DNA of 64,000 nt from Lasiosphaeris hirsuta. Its lineage: Eukaryota; Ascomycota; Sordariomycetes; Sordariales; Lasiosphaeriaceae. Shown here piece by piece: positions 44,906 to 57,176 of this stretch. Where the stretch lies: assembly GCA_030549175.1 (NCBI GenBank), contig JAUKUA010000003.1, positions 1,364,001-1,428,000 on the forward strand. The letters run 5' to 3'. The position numbers were made by a program, and so were the translations under genes. Every line of letters begins with the position of its first letter. Positions within the stretch are counted from its first letter, which is position 1. Under the pieces are notes generated by a model. The model was not told where the DNA came from. It did not search any database and was given only the letters and a program-made list of their open reading frames with translations.

Positions 44906-47664
44906 CACGACGCAACACGACGCTGCCGCTGCCGGAGCGGCAAAGTCTTGTTGCTGTGTTCCCATTCCCCTTTTTCATATTGTTTCTGCGGCCACGCCAG
45001 GTCGGCGCGGAACGCACGGGTTGGATGACTGATGAGAAACGCCCTGGGACCGGTTTGTTTGCTACGGCGCTGCACGATATATTGACCTGCATTTCCTTTC
45101 TTCCCTCTGAAGGGGGTATCACGATCAATGGGGAACACACCTACACGGGTAGAGGGCATTCAACCGCATTGCATTGCACGCGCCGGTACGGCATCGCATG
45201 ACATGGCATGGCATGGCATGGGCATTGGCGCCGCTTGGGAGTTGCGATGAGTCGTATTGCACGGGGAAACGGCGCTAGGGATGGCTTGCATGGTTGTGCT
45301 TCTTGGGACTGGGAAACTGGGTAGCTCCAGGCGGACGGCCGTCGATAAACGAAGCTCGGGTGGCTGAGGGGTGGCGGGAAAAGCAACAGGTCAATGTCTG
45401 TTTGTATTTCGGGCAGGAACAGTTGTCGTCGTATATCGTTTTGGATATCATCCACCCACCGCCCGCCCCCGCGGCCCGGCGGATTGGGCCGCTCGCCCCC
45501 GAGTCTGAAGGTTGGAGGATGGGATGGGATGGGATGGATCAGGTGGCGTTATGCCGCTGTCTCTCAGGTGAGTTGGCAGCTCATAACGGGCATACTGGGT
45601 GCAGCAGGCAGTATTGACATCGGCGAGGAGCTCTTGTCGCTGCAAGGAGTTGTCAAAAGTTGAGGACGCTGCACTTGCCGGTTCTGCCCGCCAATAGACT
45701 TCTACTGCCTTGGCTACACGCTACGAGTCGTCTGGTGTTCCCGTATACCCTCTCGGACTATATCCACGTCTATTCTCCTCATCCACATACGGCATGGCCG
45801 TGCTCCTACATATCGGAAACACATAGGCAGTATGATCCTTACACCCGCCCTCTCCGTTCCCCCTTGTTTATATCCCTATATCGTCGCGTCATCTGCTGGG
45901 CATCGTGAGACTGGACCGGCCGGGTCAGTGACGATCCCAGCCATGGAACCACGGCCGGATTGTTTGGCCCAGCTCCGTCCCCTCCCAGTCCCTTACCCGC
46001 CCCGTGTCGTGTGCATACACACGAGCCTCCGTCTCGTGTATTGCGCGGGGGGAGGGGACGCACTACACAGCTCGCCCCCTTCCCCCTCCACTAGCTGCTT
46101 CTCCTGGTTCCACGTGTGCATGCCTGCCGTAGCCGATCCTCCATCTGCCTGTCGTACCTCGACCGCGCCGAGCTAGGCCGCCGGGCCTCGAAACACGGAC
46201 GCTCTTGGAGATGTTGCCATTTGCTCGTGGGGCGTCTTTTTGTGATGTTGCTTTTTTTTTTTTTCGAGCGCTTTCTAGCGCCGTCTTCTTATGATAATTA
46301 AGTTGTTCTAGTTCTAGGTGGCTAGCTCAGGTCGTATGCCGACACCCGTCGTCTTCTCGTCCCCTTCCCATTGTCTCCCCTTCCATGGCTGGGGTGCCAC
46401 CGTCCACAACCCATTCTTTCTTGGCGTGGACGGTGAGGATTCTGTCTGGTGTTTGGTTGGTGGAGCAATGAGCTGAATGAAATACGGAACAAAAACAAAA
46501 ATAACAGACATAAAGTGTTGCGGGCGGTGAAGGGGAGAGACGGAGGGAGGCGTTTCGAGTACACGGGATGGCAACGCTGTGGAACATTCCCCTCCTCCCC
46601 CTCGTGCCACCAACGAAGACGCAAAGGCCCGACTTTTTATGTGGTGGGTGGGTGTGGTAGTCTTGGACGCCTGTGTCCTTGGGAGGTGGCATCTCCAATG
46701 ATATACCTCCTCGTAGCGTTCTTGGTGGTGGGTTTCTTATAGTAGGAGGACGAAATCGTGACATGTGTGTGGTATAGCGCAACGTGTGAGCTTCGAGCCT
46801 GGTTATGATCCTCTCAGACTGTTGTCGCGGTGCTGAGTAGTACGTCGATAACCCCCGAGCTCAACAGACTCGCACCAAGTGTCTCCCGGCGAGGCTGCTG
46901 CGCACACAGGGCCATCAACAACCAGTGATCCCCACCCGGGATGCGCCTAGGCGCTACGGGCCGGGGGAGAGCGGGGACGTAAACGGAACCTGTTGTCGAC
47001 GCCATGTCTCAGTCTCTGTGTCATTGGGGGAGGGCGGGAGAGTCAATACGGTATGACTTGGCTGTGCGAGCCGACAATATAAAAACTGGGGATCGCCGTA
47101 GCAATTTGTTTGGACCAGGTCACCGCCGCCCTTGTATATTCCCTCTGCCACTCCATCACGATCCTACTACTCGGCCGCTCCCCGGCTACGCCACTCCGCC
47201 GAGGGCACTAACACGGGCCTGGGTACACGACTACCCATTTCAAAACTCACCGCTTCGGCCGGGGCCCTTCGCTCTGCCTTCCCCGGTAATGGCGAGACAT
47301 CGGCCCGGGTCTCGAGCAACCAGGATAAATGAAGGTGAAGAAGCAAACAATTCCCAATGAGAGAGCTGACACGTGGAACTGTCAGGGGAGGTTCGCCTGG
47401 GTCATCTGGGCCTTCTGACCCACTGAACCGTGTTGCCAAGTTATACTATCAAGGTGACGCCGTTTCTAAGATCCGTGATCTTGACTGGTGTGTGTTTCTT
47501 TTGTTCGGGGTCGGACATGGCCACTCGCACCGGAACAAAAGTCTTTCAACACTGTAGTTGTATGCCACTGTAGTCCTATGCCAACAGTAGCATGGATGAG
47601 AAGGCGTGTACCAGGCAACGCAAAAATACAAAGCAAGTCTGCAAGAGACAAAAAGAAACAATTT
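44906..47664. other. Intergenic between the BRCT gene and the tRNA
   Basis: No convincing gene is seen in 2.8 kb. It contains pentanucleotide repeats (CATGG units at 45197-45221, GGGAT units at 45516-45537) and a T-run at 46249-46264. Confidence 0.55.
45197..45225 (+). repeat. CATGG pentanucleotide tandem repeat
   Basis: About five units of CATGG, the first slightly altered, lie in the 3' flank of the BRCT gene. A related GGGAT repeat lies 300 bases downstream at 45516-45537. Confidence 0.8.
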
Positions 47665-47760
47665 CTCGGATACGGAGAATCGAGCCCCGGGCCCCTGAGC
47701 GCTCAATCTTGAAGAACAAGATGTTGAGAGTCAGGAATGTTGCCGTTACACCATACCCGG
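47665..47760 (-). tRNA. tRNA-Glu(CUC)-like gene with a 25-nt intron
   Basis: On the minus strand the parts of a tRNA appear in order. The acceptor 5' strand CCGGGTA (47760-47754) pairs with TATCCGA (47672-47666) with one mismatch and one G-U. The D arm contains GTGTAACGGC. The anticodon stem CCTGA pairs with TCAGG (47698-47694) around loop CTCTCAA with anticodon CTC (47728-47726). A 25-base intron (47724-47700) lies at the canonical 37/38 position. The T arm CGGGG-CTCGATT-CTCCG pairs fully with one G-U. A T5 Pol III terminator follows at 47654-47650. Oddities are the first acceptor pair, a one-base-shorter D loop than usual and C for T at position 54, so it may be a diverged or decaying copy. 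Confidence 0.65.
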
Positions 47761-48253
47761 TTGTTGAGAGATTTAGTCTTCTTCTCACCCAATTGTGGGT
47801 TGTCGCTATGACTCGGAAATGCAGGGTGGATATGTGTTGTGGACAGAAACCGAGGATTTTCAGGGGGGCTTGATAGGAAGAGATGATCCATGACGTAGAC
47901 ATAATGTACCCACCCACAATAGCCTGGTTCGGATAGCATATTGGAAGACTTCAACATATCTTTCTGGAATCCGAAAACTTCAGCATCCAAAACCGACTTC
48001 GGATATGCCTGAAGAGTGTCGAGAAAGTCTGGAGATACCTTCCTTCATTGCAACCGGGCCTCTTCATGACATCCAACTTGGCTTTGAAGCTGGACTCTAT
48101 AACCAAACAAGACCTGGGCACATACCTGAGCTGGCTGACAAGGAAATGGAGTGCCTCGGTATTTAGAGTAAGTACTACCAGGAATAAAAAGGGGTATTTT
48201 TTTACTTTCCAACATCTATTGGCATGATTTACTTCCAAGCCCACACAAACCCC

Positions 48254-50505
48254 TCAAAGCTTCGCCCTCACCCTTCCCTCAAAATAACCTCTTATCGCCC
48301 CCCTCGCCGCCTCCACCACACCGGCGTCCTCCACCGTCGACGGCACCGCCACCTCCTTGTCTCCCTCTCCCACCGCCGCATTCTCCACCAGCTCCCGCAG
48401 CACCCGCCGCAGCGTCTTGCCCGACCGCGTCTTGGGGATGACGGACGTGCCCGAGGTGCGGATCATGCCGCCGAGGGTAGCAATGGCGCCGATCTGGGAG
48501 CGGACGCGAGTCTGGATCTCGGCGAGGAGCTGAGCGTCGGATATTGCGGGGGAGGGCTGCGTCGTCACGAAGGCGAAGGGGAGGTGCCCCTTTAACGCAT
48601 CAGGGATGCCGATGACGCAGGCTTCGGTTACCAGGGGGTGCGAGGTTATGGCTTGCTCGAGGGTTCCGGTGCTGAGGCGGTGGGCGGCGACGTTGATTAT
48701 GTCGTCTGATGGCATGTGAGTTTTTTTTTTTTTTTTTTGAGGCATGGATATGGAGGGGAGCGTACCTGTCCGCGCCATAATGTGGATATACCCATTCTCA
48801 TCGACATAGCCCGCATCACCGGTGTCAATCCATCGGCCACTAAAACGCTTCAGGTAGCCACGATAGAACCGTTCCTCATCCTCCCATAGCGTCCGGAAGG
48901 CCGTGGGAGCCAGTGGAAGAGCCAGGACGATGTTGCCCATGGTACCCCTAGGGACTTCATTGCCCTCGTCGTCGACAGTCCTGACGTCAAACCCCGGCAT
49001 CGCCTTGCCAGCACTTCCCGGCTTAACCGCCAGTGGGGGGTGGTCCTTCACCTCCGTCTTCCTGTCCTTTCCAGCATGCGGCACTAACGCAATACCTGAA
49101 ATCGGACTTCCTGACTCCGACGACCACCAGTTGTCGATGACGTGAGAATCTTCAGCACCATATCGTTTCAGCAAGTCCTGGTACAGGGTGATGATCGCTG
49201 GCTCGGAGCGCTCCCCGGCTAGAAACAAGGCCCGTAAACTGCGTAGACCGCCGCGTACGCCGACTGCGGCGATGCAGGCGTTGTCGGGATCCTCCTTGCG
49301 GATGGCGCGTAGGGCTGTCGGCGCCGTGAACATGGCGTTGATCTTGTACTCTTCTACAAGACGCCAGAAGGCAGATGCGTCAGGCGTCCCGACAGGCTTC
49401 CCTTCGTAGAGAACCGTTGCCGCGCCCGTGAGGAGTGGACCGTAGAGGGTATAGCTATGCGAAACAACCCAGCCGATATCACTGAAGCAACCCATCTGGC
49501 AAGAGGACAAATGTCAGCAACACGACCCAAGACAAAAAGAAACGAGGAAAAAGAAGAGCATACCACATCCCCCGGCCCATGAATCCCAAAGAGATACGTA
49601 ATCATCAAATGCAGCCCAACCGCATGCCCACCGGCCTCTCTCAACACCCCCTTCGGCAATCCCGTCGTGCCGCTGGTGTAAATGATATACACTCCATCAT
49701 TCGACTTGACAGGCACACACTCGGCTTTCAGCCCCCGCGCGCGGGCGCTCTTGACCAGGTTCTGCCAGCTCCGCTCGCCCTCCGTCTTGACGAGGGGGTG
49801 CCACGTCAGCTGCTCGCGCTGCCAGATAATTGTGCGCGGCGGTTTCCACGCCGATAGGCGGACCGCCTCCTCGATGAAGACGCGGTACAGCTGCGCTGGC
49901 TTATTACCGTCGATACCGCACGATGCCGTCAGTACCGCCACGGGGCGCGATGCCTCTATACGCTGGGCTAGAGCATTCGAGGCAAAGCCGCCGAAGACGA
50001 CAGCATGGATCGCGCCGAGCCGGTTGATGGCTAGGATGCCGATCAAGGCGGCTGGGATCATGGGCACTGAGCGGGGTTAGCTGGGTGGTGTGGTGATGTT
50101 AGAGGGGGGGGGGGGGGAGAAGAGGTTACTGTAGACGAGAACGACATCGCCTTTTTTTACGCCCTCCTGGCGGAGGACTGCGGCGAAGACCTCGACCTCG
50201 ACAAGGAGCTCGCTATAGGTGATGCGCTGCTTGGTGTTGGTGACCGGGCTGTCGTAGAGGATGGCTGGGGCGTCCCCGTTGCCGGCAAGAACGTGGCGGT
50301 CGACGCAGTTGTAGCACGTCGAGATCTCGCCGTCGGGGAACCAGGTCCAATGATCGTGGGTGTCACCGCTGGGGAGCGACTTGGAGGTCTGGGTGAGTAC
50401 AGCCGAGGGCTTCTTGTGCCAGTGGAGGTGCTCGGCTTGGTGCCCCCAGAAGCCTTCGGGGTCGACGAGGGAATGGTGCTGGACCGCGTCTTGGGGGTGG
50501 TCCAT
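48254..50505 (-). CDS. ACSS3-type short-chain acyl-CoA (propionyl/acetyl-CoA) synthetase
   Basis: Four exons (50505-50130, 50066-49564, 49495-48766, 48705-48254) and introns of 63, 68 and 60 nt give 686 residues in matching phase. The N-terminal domain begins FWGHQAEHLHWHKKPSAVL. The AMP-binding signature IIYTSGTTGLPKG is in exon 2. [45 protein letters not shown] and the C-terminal PKTRSGKTLRR with the catalytic Lys follow. These are all adenylate-forming motifs of acetyl-CoA synthetases. The [11 protein letters not shown] hinge and the lengths match mammalian ACSS3, a propionate-preferring enzyme, better than cytosolic acetyl-CoA synthetase. It would activate short-chain acids to acyl-CoA using ATP. 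The third intron carries an 18-base homopolymer (48721-48738). Confidence 0.9.
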
Positions 50506-53114
50506 TTTAGGTCAAGAGCCAAGACAGCAGAGGTCAGGCAATTGGGATGGCAATCAGTGGCAACAGCAGCGAGAGAAGAATGGGAACTAATTGATATCGA
50601 ATTGAGTCTTGCTTTCTGGCTGTCTTCTATACTTGAAGTCGTCCCTCGGCTGGCTTGGCCTGGCCTGAGAGGTGCTCAATGGCGTTCGATGATGCTCCGC
50701 GCTGAGCTCCCCGTTCTCCGCATTCCGTTACCCCGACATTCTCGGCTCGCTCCCGGGCGATCAGCGCGGGGGAGCTTCACCCATTGGCCGCCCTGGACCA
50801 CCGTTGCCGAGCTATGGGCAGATGCTGATGATATGTCACGGAGACATGGAGCCTTTTCTTCTTTGACTTTCATGGCTGACTGTCCGACAGTCTGTCTCTC
50901 GTTAGCGTGTTGCGAACTGGATGCAGGGTTGTCGAACTAGCAGCTGCGAGGATTCCCAGGGCTAGCAGCCTCTGGAGCTAGGACCACTGGACTGGACTGG
51001 TAGAGAGGCAGGACTTGTCAACACAACCTCCCTGGCACCCGTCCAAACTCACCAACGGCAACGCGGTTTATCCGCCTGGCAATACAACCCGAGCTCACCG
51101 CCAGCCAGTGACAGCGTCAGCGCCGTCAGGCCGTCGGCGGCAACCTAGTGAACCGTTGCGTGGTTTGCAGGTGCCGATTTGGCGCTCTGGTCCCTCGTTC
51201 CCAAGCAAATGCAATTTCGCTTGTTGTCACACACCCCCAGGCGTGCGCCGGCTTAGTGGCTTCAAAACAAAATGAGCAAGTCATCATTCAACCAGAGATT
51301 GAAAGGAGAGACGAGGGTCAGAGAGAGAAACATGGGTCCAGTCTTGTCTGGGTTGGTCTCATCGAACACCAACATCCACCATTGGGATTCATTCGAGGGT
51401 TGGATGGCGGAAGGGGAGGGGAGGGGGAGGGGGAAGGGGGGGCACTGCGCAAACGAGGACGAAGTAGAGTGAATATATTAATTTGCATTATCTATCGAGG
51501 CTGCGATGCTGACCACTTCTGTTCCTGTCCGTGGCTACGAACTCCTTCTCGACAGGAAGTCTCAGTTCCATGGATGAATGTCCGTCGGCCGGGGCCAAAA
51601 CCCAACGACTGGCTGTGACACGGCGGCAACTATCCCCACCTGGACTGCACCGCAAAGTCAATCCGAGGGACAGCTCAAGTGCGCGATCCTGGCTAGACAG
51701 AGTCGTATCCTATGGGTATTATCACCGAGGATGCATCTTTTTCTGTTGGTTCCTATATCTAGATTGTCAGCACTTGTCGCTTTCACAACATGGCAAACAT
51801 GAACAATGATGGGAAGATCCAGTCAGACATCCAAGGAAGGTTGCTCCGTCATATGTCCCAAGTTTAGGCTCTATAGGACTCAAGTGGAAACTGCGAATGT
51901 AGGAATATTTCATCATGGTGGATCGGTTTGTGCTGGTGCTGGTGTTTTGTGAAGAGGATTTCGACTGACCTTCGGTTTACTGTTTTTTATTGACGGCTGC
52001 TAAACATTAGTTGAAGCGCCTGTGGCAAGCATAAGTAAGAAAGTAGGAGCAAAAAATTTTTTTTTTTCCAGAGGCGAAAAAGACAACTTATATCCGTGCT
52101 CTGAGCAAGCTGCTGGTGGAGCCGGTAGAGTTTTCATCTGACTTGTTGAACGGCCAACCCAAGGCCTTGGGTGTCCCAAAACAGCCCGTTGCAACTTGCG
52201 TTTTTTTTTTCTCGGCTCGATTTTCTGGTCGGCTCGAAAATCTGGGGAACGGGAGCCATCGATAAAATTAGATTGCCGTGCAGCAGGTATACCCCGATTG
52301 TCTTGAAACTCCAAGTCGTCGCTGCCTCAACTGGATACTCGCATTGAACTTTGTCATGAGCAAAATGTGTCAACGAGTCAATTGTATCACTAGTCCGACA
52401 GCAGTCTGATTTTCATCTGATATTCATTATGTATGTCGGGTATCTCAAAGAAAACAGCCCGTCTCATCATCGTCAACCAACAAAGGACTTTGTAAGAGAG
52501 CAATAGGCCGCTGGGCCAAAACGAGTTCTTGGAGCAATGCCTGCTTGGCTATATACAAAGCTCGCAGAACATTGAGAACAGTTATCCCAAGACCAAAAAC
52601 ACGCCCAACGGCCCAGTAGCATGAAAAGAAGATAAAACAAAAATTGAGGTTTTGAAGGTGTTGGTATTTTGTCCGAGAAACCGTCCAACGCTTCATGGTC
52701 GCCCATAAGACCATGTCCGGAATCCTGCGTATGAACCCTTCGTGAGAGCAAACCCAAGGTCGCAGAGCAGACTGGCACAGAATATCCACGCTAGCACTCC
52801 GCGATCCCCGAAGCAAACTATACAGAGTCCTCTCAAAAACAAGTCGGGAGGACGACCGGGCGCCGTGTGGCCATTGAGAACTCCATAGAATGATACCGAT
52901 AAGCTCCCGACTTGGCCCCGAAATGAACTCAGTGTTCCCAGTTCAACCGTCCCTGGCGTACTACATTCCATCTACCATCTCCCCATACCATTTTTAGCCC
53001 CAATCTATTGACACCATTTCTCCGCGTTGCCACAGCCATCCGCAAAAGATTAAAAATTATCGTCAGGGGATTTCGTACGTCTCTGGGCAGAGAATCGAGC
53101 CGTCGTGACAAGGT
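50506..53114. other. Intergenic: synthetase promoter and 3' region of the GPI gene
   Basis: No gene is recognised in 2.6 kb. Bases 50506-50900 are the upstream region of the acyl-CoA synthetase gene. A purine-rich GGGGA tract lies at 51413-51440. From about 51800 the DNA is AT-richer and looks like 3' untranslated or spacer sequence. Confidence 0.55.
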
Positions 53115-53752
53115 TTAGAGGATGAAAGCAGCAAGGCCGAGGAGGCCAGCCAGGCCAGCGCCCGAAATGGCAGCAGCCTTGCCGGCACCGGCGGTGGGCA
53201 GAGCCGACTTAGTGGGCGCCGCGGTGACAGTGCCAACCGAGGTAGGGACGACGGACGGGGCAACCGGGGCGGTGTTGTTGGCGGGCCAGGTTCCGCTGTG
53301 GCTGTATTAGTACATTTCTCTGCCATATAGACCTTCACGCAACGAACCAGGTATGGCAGATCACCGACGAGATGACCTGGACGGGCTTGGTGACAGTGCA
53401 GGGGCAGTCAGAGATGGTGAGGGTGGTGGCCTGGGGTATTTAGTTAGCATGCGTTGACAGACGTTGTTTTCGGCTCTGCCGGTTCGGTCTAGATTCAGGG
53501 GCCCGTCGGGTCGAAGCAGCACAACACTCCTTTCCGCTTCCCCCGGCCCAAGTCCTGTTCCGTCCTGGCAGATGCCAGCTGGGTCTCGGCTCGTACCTCG
53601 GTGATGGTGTAGGTAGTTCCGCCATAGGTGATTTCGGTGGCCTCAGGACAGAAGGTGGTGACAGCGGTGACAACCTCGGTGGTGTAGGTCACGTTGCTCC
53701 AGGCGTGGGCAGCGGCGACAGTCGCAAGAACAGCGGTGATGGAGAACTTCAT
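53115..53752 (-). CDS. GPI-anchored cell-wall protein, CCG-6-like
   Basis: Three exons (53752-53597, 53430-53348, 53301-53115) give 141 residues. The N-terminus MKFSITAVLATVAAAHA is a signal peptide. The mature part has SNVTYTTEVVTAVTTFCPEAT, YGGTTYTITEATTLTI and CPCTV, the Thr/Val-rich repeats of small fungal wall proteins. The end has an Ala/Gly small-residue site and hydrophobic tail SGAGLAGLLGLAAFIL typical of a GPI-attachment signal. It resembles the clock-controlled CCG-6 wall protein of Neurospora (from memory). It is likely covalently linked to wall glucan. The first intron is 166 nt with a GCTAAC branch site. The second is 46 nt with the uncommon donor GTTCGT; a 9-base shift to GTGAAG would also keep the frame but leave only 37 nt. 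Confidence 0.85.
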
Positions 53753-55922
53753 TTTGACTGATGTACGGGGTGGTAATATGTGCTCGGAAAAGAGTAGATG
53801 TTGGTATAGGTCTGAAGGTTGCGAGGCGTGGAATAGGCTCTTAGGATCGTGAAAACGAGTGAAATTGACTAAAAAGTCAGGGTTTAGTGAGCGTATGTGG
53901 GTGAGGAAGAAAAGAGGGAAACTCGAGACGCCCAGCGAGCATGTGTCGCGTTATATAACGACCTAGAGAAGGTGGTGTCTGTTCTGCTGTTCCTGACGAG
54001 CAGAGCGCTAGCAGCCACACCCCGGGCCACCAGCACTGCCCGGGCCGCCAGGAACAGCCAGGAGCGAGCCAGGAGGGGGGGGGGGACAATCTCTGGCGCC
54101 CCATATTTTGGTCGTGCTTCGAACGGTCAACATCTTATTTTGGTCAAATCAATGCTCTTTCCTGGTCAAGCCTGGCCGCCCTGGGGGGTGGAAAAGGGGT
54201 GTGTGGATCGGGAATATGCAGTGTGGCAGCCAGTGGCAACCAACAGGGTTCCCAGCCCAGGACGAATCGCTCCCTCATTTCCTGCGTGGCCATCGGGGGG
54301 CTTGCAGGCCCCCAGTCGACCCCAGAAGTCGTACCTGCGTCCACATCCGTCATCAGATTCGCTGCTGGCCTCAGCCATTAATCAATCTGCAAATCATCGT
54401 CGTCCAGATGACTGCGTGCTCCCGTCACGACAAGACAGAGCTGAGCCCAAAGGGTGGGCAACCTTCGACTCCCTTTCCCTCTGCTGGCTTCGTCGCGGTT
54501 TTGCGTGCAGCTTCCATTGGGATACGAAGGTGCTAGGGTAGCGGAGGACTTGGGAAGACTTAGGGCGCCTGCACTGGGCGCCGTACCTGCAGATGCCATG
54601 GTGGGTCGGAAATGAAGGCTTCTGGTGACAAACCCCACAACTCGTGATCTGGAAACGGTAAGTCGGTGTATACGCCGCCTGCGAATGCACTGCACAGCAC
54701 TCCTTCAATGATGACCTAATTGATATTTTCAGGAAGCCGAGATGTAGATAGCAAGTCAGCGAGGCTGGGTCGCTCGCTGTGCGTTGCCGAGTACTGCCGA
54801 GTACTGCCGAGTGTTGCTGAGTTGTGTGCTGAGTGCTTCTGGATGAATACGAATAGCCCCCCTTCTATTTCTGGAAAGATTCCGCATTTAATTGACGGCA
54901 AGCGCTCTTCTGTACGACCTCATCTTCCTTTCCTCGCGCTTTACGAGCACACGAGCTTCAAGGTTCTCTGAAATTTGAGGTCATCACTCCGGCATACTTG
55001 AAGTTCTAGTCTTCGTGACTGTGGTTGACTTATGGAGCATGAAAACCGAGGGAACTAATATCGTCGTCTGGAATATGACGTTCCTCCGTATTATTACCCA
55101 GAGAGGCTACTTTGCAATATGATGCATCGGCCTCTGCAGCCGACCCCGTTTGGAACGGGCGGTTACGCAGCAATTTCCACAACTGCCTGTTGCGGCAGAG
55201 AGCTTTCACGCGTCCGGCCATTCCTACCTTACACCAGTCGTCGCACAGGTACAAAATGACGCGCTCTCCTATTCAAACCTCGAAGTTACATCCTAGTGCG
55301 CTCTACGGATTCGGCCAGCGCCTTGAACTCGACATCAGGGGCATGTGTTTGCCGTGAATGCCTCGGCCAGGTGATGCCGCCAGCATGGAATACCAGACTT
55401 GGATATTGCATGCAATACCTATCAGCTCTCATTTTCAACATTCATGTCGATAAACTATTCGTCGACCGAATGTGTGACATGTTATGACATGGAGATTGTC
55501 CTGCACGATCGCGTTGGCCTGTAGCTTTTGAGTTACCATAAAGTTCCTCGTGGGAAGGGATCGATGCAGACATTATGCTTCTTTATGTCCCGTCTTGCAT
55601 GAAGCATGGAACGCTCCCACGAGTAGAGCTTAACTTTCTCTCAGTATAAAATAATCCGGGACGGAAGTTTCGGGACGCCTCGGGATGCTCGGGATGCCGA
55701 TTGCTGTTCCCGGCCCTCGCCCCCGCGAAATGGGTGGAGGCAAGAGGGGTCCGTCCCGGGAAAGAGCGATCACTAAACGCCGGCCGCATATGCCATCGCA
55801 GCTTCGGCGAAAGCTATCACGCAATCCACGTAAAATACATATTAGCCGGCTCACCCAGAGCTCTTGATTCATTCACATACCAACTGACGTTTACCTATCA
55901 TCGACACAAAGAACATATTAAA
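53753..55922. other. Intergenic between divergent GPI-protein and oxidoreductase genes
   Basis: The left 200 bases are the leader and core promoter of the GPI gene. The rest, about 2 kb, has no recognisable gene. A short tandem repeat, CCGAGTACTG units, lies at 54787-54815. Confidence 0.55.
53951..53958 (-). promoter_or_regulatory. TATA box of the GPI-protein gene
   Basis: A perfect palindromic TTATATAA lies about 200 bases upstream of the GPI-protein ATG, in otherwise GC-rich DNA. The leader downstream is CA/CT-rich. A strong TATA element is common in highly expressed, regulated fungal wall-protein genes. Confidence 0.55.
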
Positions 55923-57032
55923 ATGGCGGAAATCATGAGAGCGATTGGTAAGCCCAACTCCCGATTCACCAAACAACCCCCGCCATCTAACACCCCTAGA
56001 TATCCACGGCGGCTCCGGCCCGGCCACGGCCCTCTTCGTCAACCCCACCACCCCGAAACCCATCCCCGGGCCGGGTGAAGTCCTCGTGCGCATCGTAGCC
56101 TTTGGTCTGAATCGGATGGATCTGATACAGCGAGAAGGGCGGTGAGATAAATTATTTACTATTCATTGTCTTTTTACTGATTTCTTTTTTGCTTTTAAAG
56201 CTATCCCCTGCCGCCCCAGGCTCCTTCCACTCTCGGGGTGGAGTTCAGTGGCACCGTCGCGGCTTCCAACGCGGCCGACTTCCGCCCCGGTGAGGAAGTC
56301 TTTGGTCTCGCTTATGGCGGAGCATACGCCGAGTACGTCGCCGTCTCGGCCAAGACGCTGCTGCACAAGCCCCCGCACTTGTCCTTCGAGCAGGCCGCCG
56401 GGCTGCCCGAGGTGTGGTTCACGGCGACGCAGGCGCTCCACTTTGTTCTGGGCATGACCGAGGGGAAGAGCGTGCTGTGGCATGCCGGCGCGTCGGCCGT
56501 GTCGATTGCCGGCATTCAGCTGTCGAGCCAGGCGGGTGCCAGTGGGGTGTATGCGACGGCGGGGTCGAAGGAGAAGTGCGAGTTTATTGAGAGGGAGCTG
56601 GGGGCTACGAAGGCGTTCAATTATAAGGAGGGGGACTGGGCGGCCGAGATTCTGGCGAAGACGAGAGGGAAGGGGGTAGATTTCATTATTGATTTTGTCG
56701 GTGCTGATTATTTCAACAAGAATCTGGATGTCGTCGCCCGCGATGGACGCATTTGTCTTCTTGGATTGATGAGTGGCGGGGTGGTGGACCAGGTGAATAT
56801 TGGGAAGCTGCTCTACAAGCGAGTGCGTGTCGAGGGGAGTTCCCTAAGGAGTCGTGATCAGGACTACCAGGGGCTGCTGAGGAATAAGCTCGAGGAATAT
56901 CTGTCCAAGTTTGAGAGCGGCGAGCTCAAGATCTTTATCGACACGGTGCTGCCGTTTGAAGAGATTGTCAAGGCACACCAGCAGCTGGAGGAGAACAAGA
57001 CCATGGGTAAAATCATTTGCACCATCTCATGA
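55923..57032 (+). CDS. PIG3-type NADPH quinone oxidoreductase (MDR family)
   Basis: Three exons (55923-55947, 56000-56141, 56201-57032) with introns of 52 and 59 nt give 332 residues. The N-terminal GroES-like domain reads KPIPGPGEVLVRIVAFGLNRMDLIQREGRYPLPP, then LGVEFSGTV and GEEVFGLAYGGAYAEYVAV. The Rossmann domain has VLWHAGASAVSIAGIQL and VYATAGSKEKCEFIERELGATKAFNYKE. The C-terminus ends FEEIVKAHQQLEENKTMGKII. This pattern is that of human TP53I3/PIG3 and bacterial QorB-like enzymes, zinc-independent NADPH:quinone reductases acting on quinones or reactive carbonyls. The zinc ligands of alcohol dehydrogenases are absent, as expected. The tiny first exon codes for eight residues and one base. 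It ends 144 bases before the convergent dienelactone hydrolase stop. Confidence 0.9.
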
Positions 57033-57176
57033 GCAGGAGGCCCGTAGAGCCCCCGGAAGCTATTTTCTTGCGTTAAGAAATATCAATGAACACCTTGACC
57101 GTTTCGTAACCTCGTGTGATTGACCCGAACTCGCAAACCGGAACGCCAATGCCTCTGAAGCGGTCGCCTGTTTGCT

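Noticed and set aside
53084..53105. B-box-like sequence (minus strand, near GGCTCGATTCT) suggesting another tRNA
   Set aside because: No pairing T stem, no acceptor partner and no A box at the right distance; it also lies just past the GPI gene stop.
53897..54541. 214-codon plus-strand frame between the GPI and oxidoreductase genes
   Set aside because: It starts in the GPI gene leader/TATA region, has no motif, and overlaps other long frames; considered spacer.
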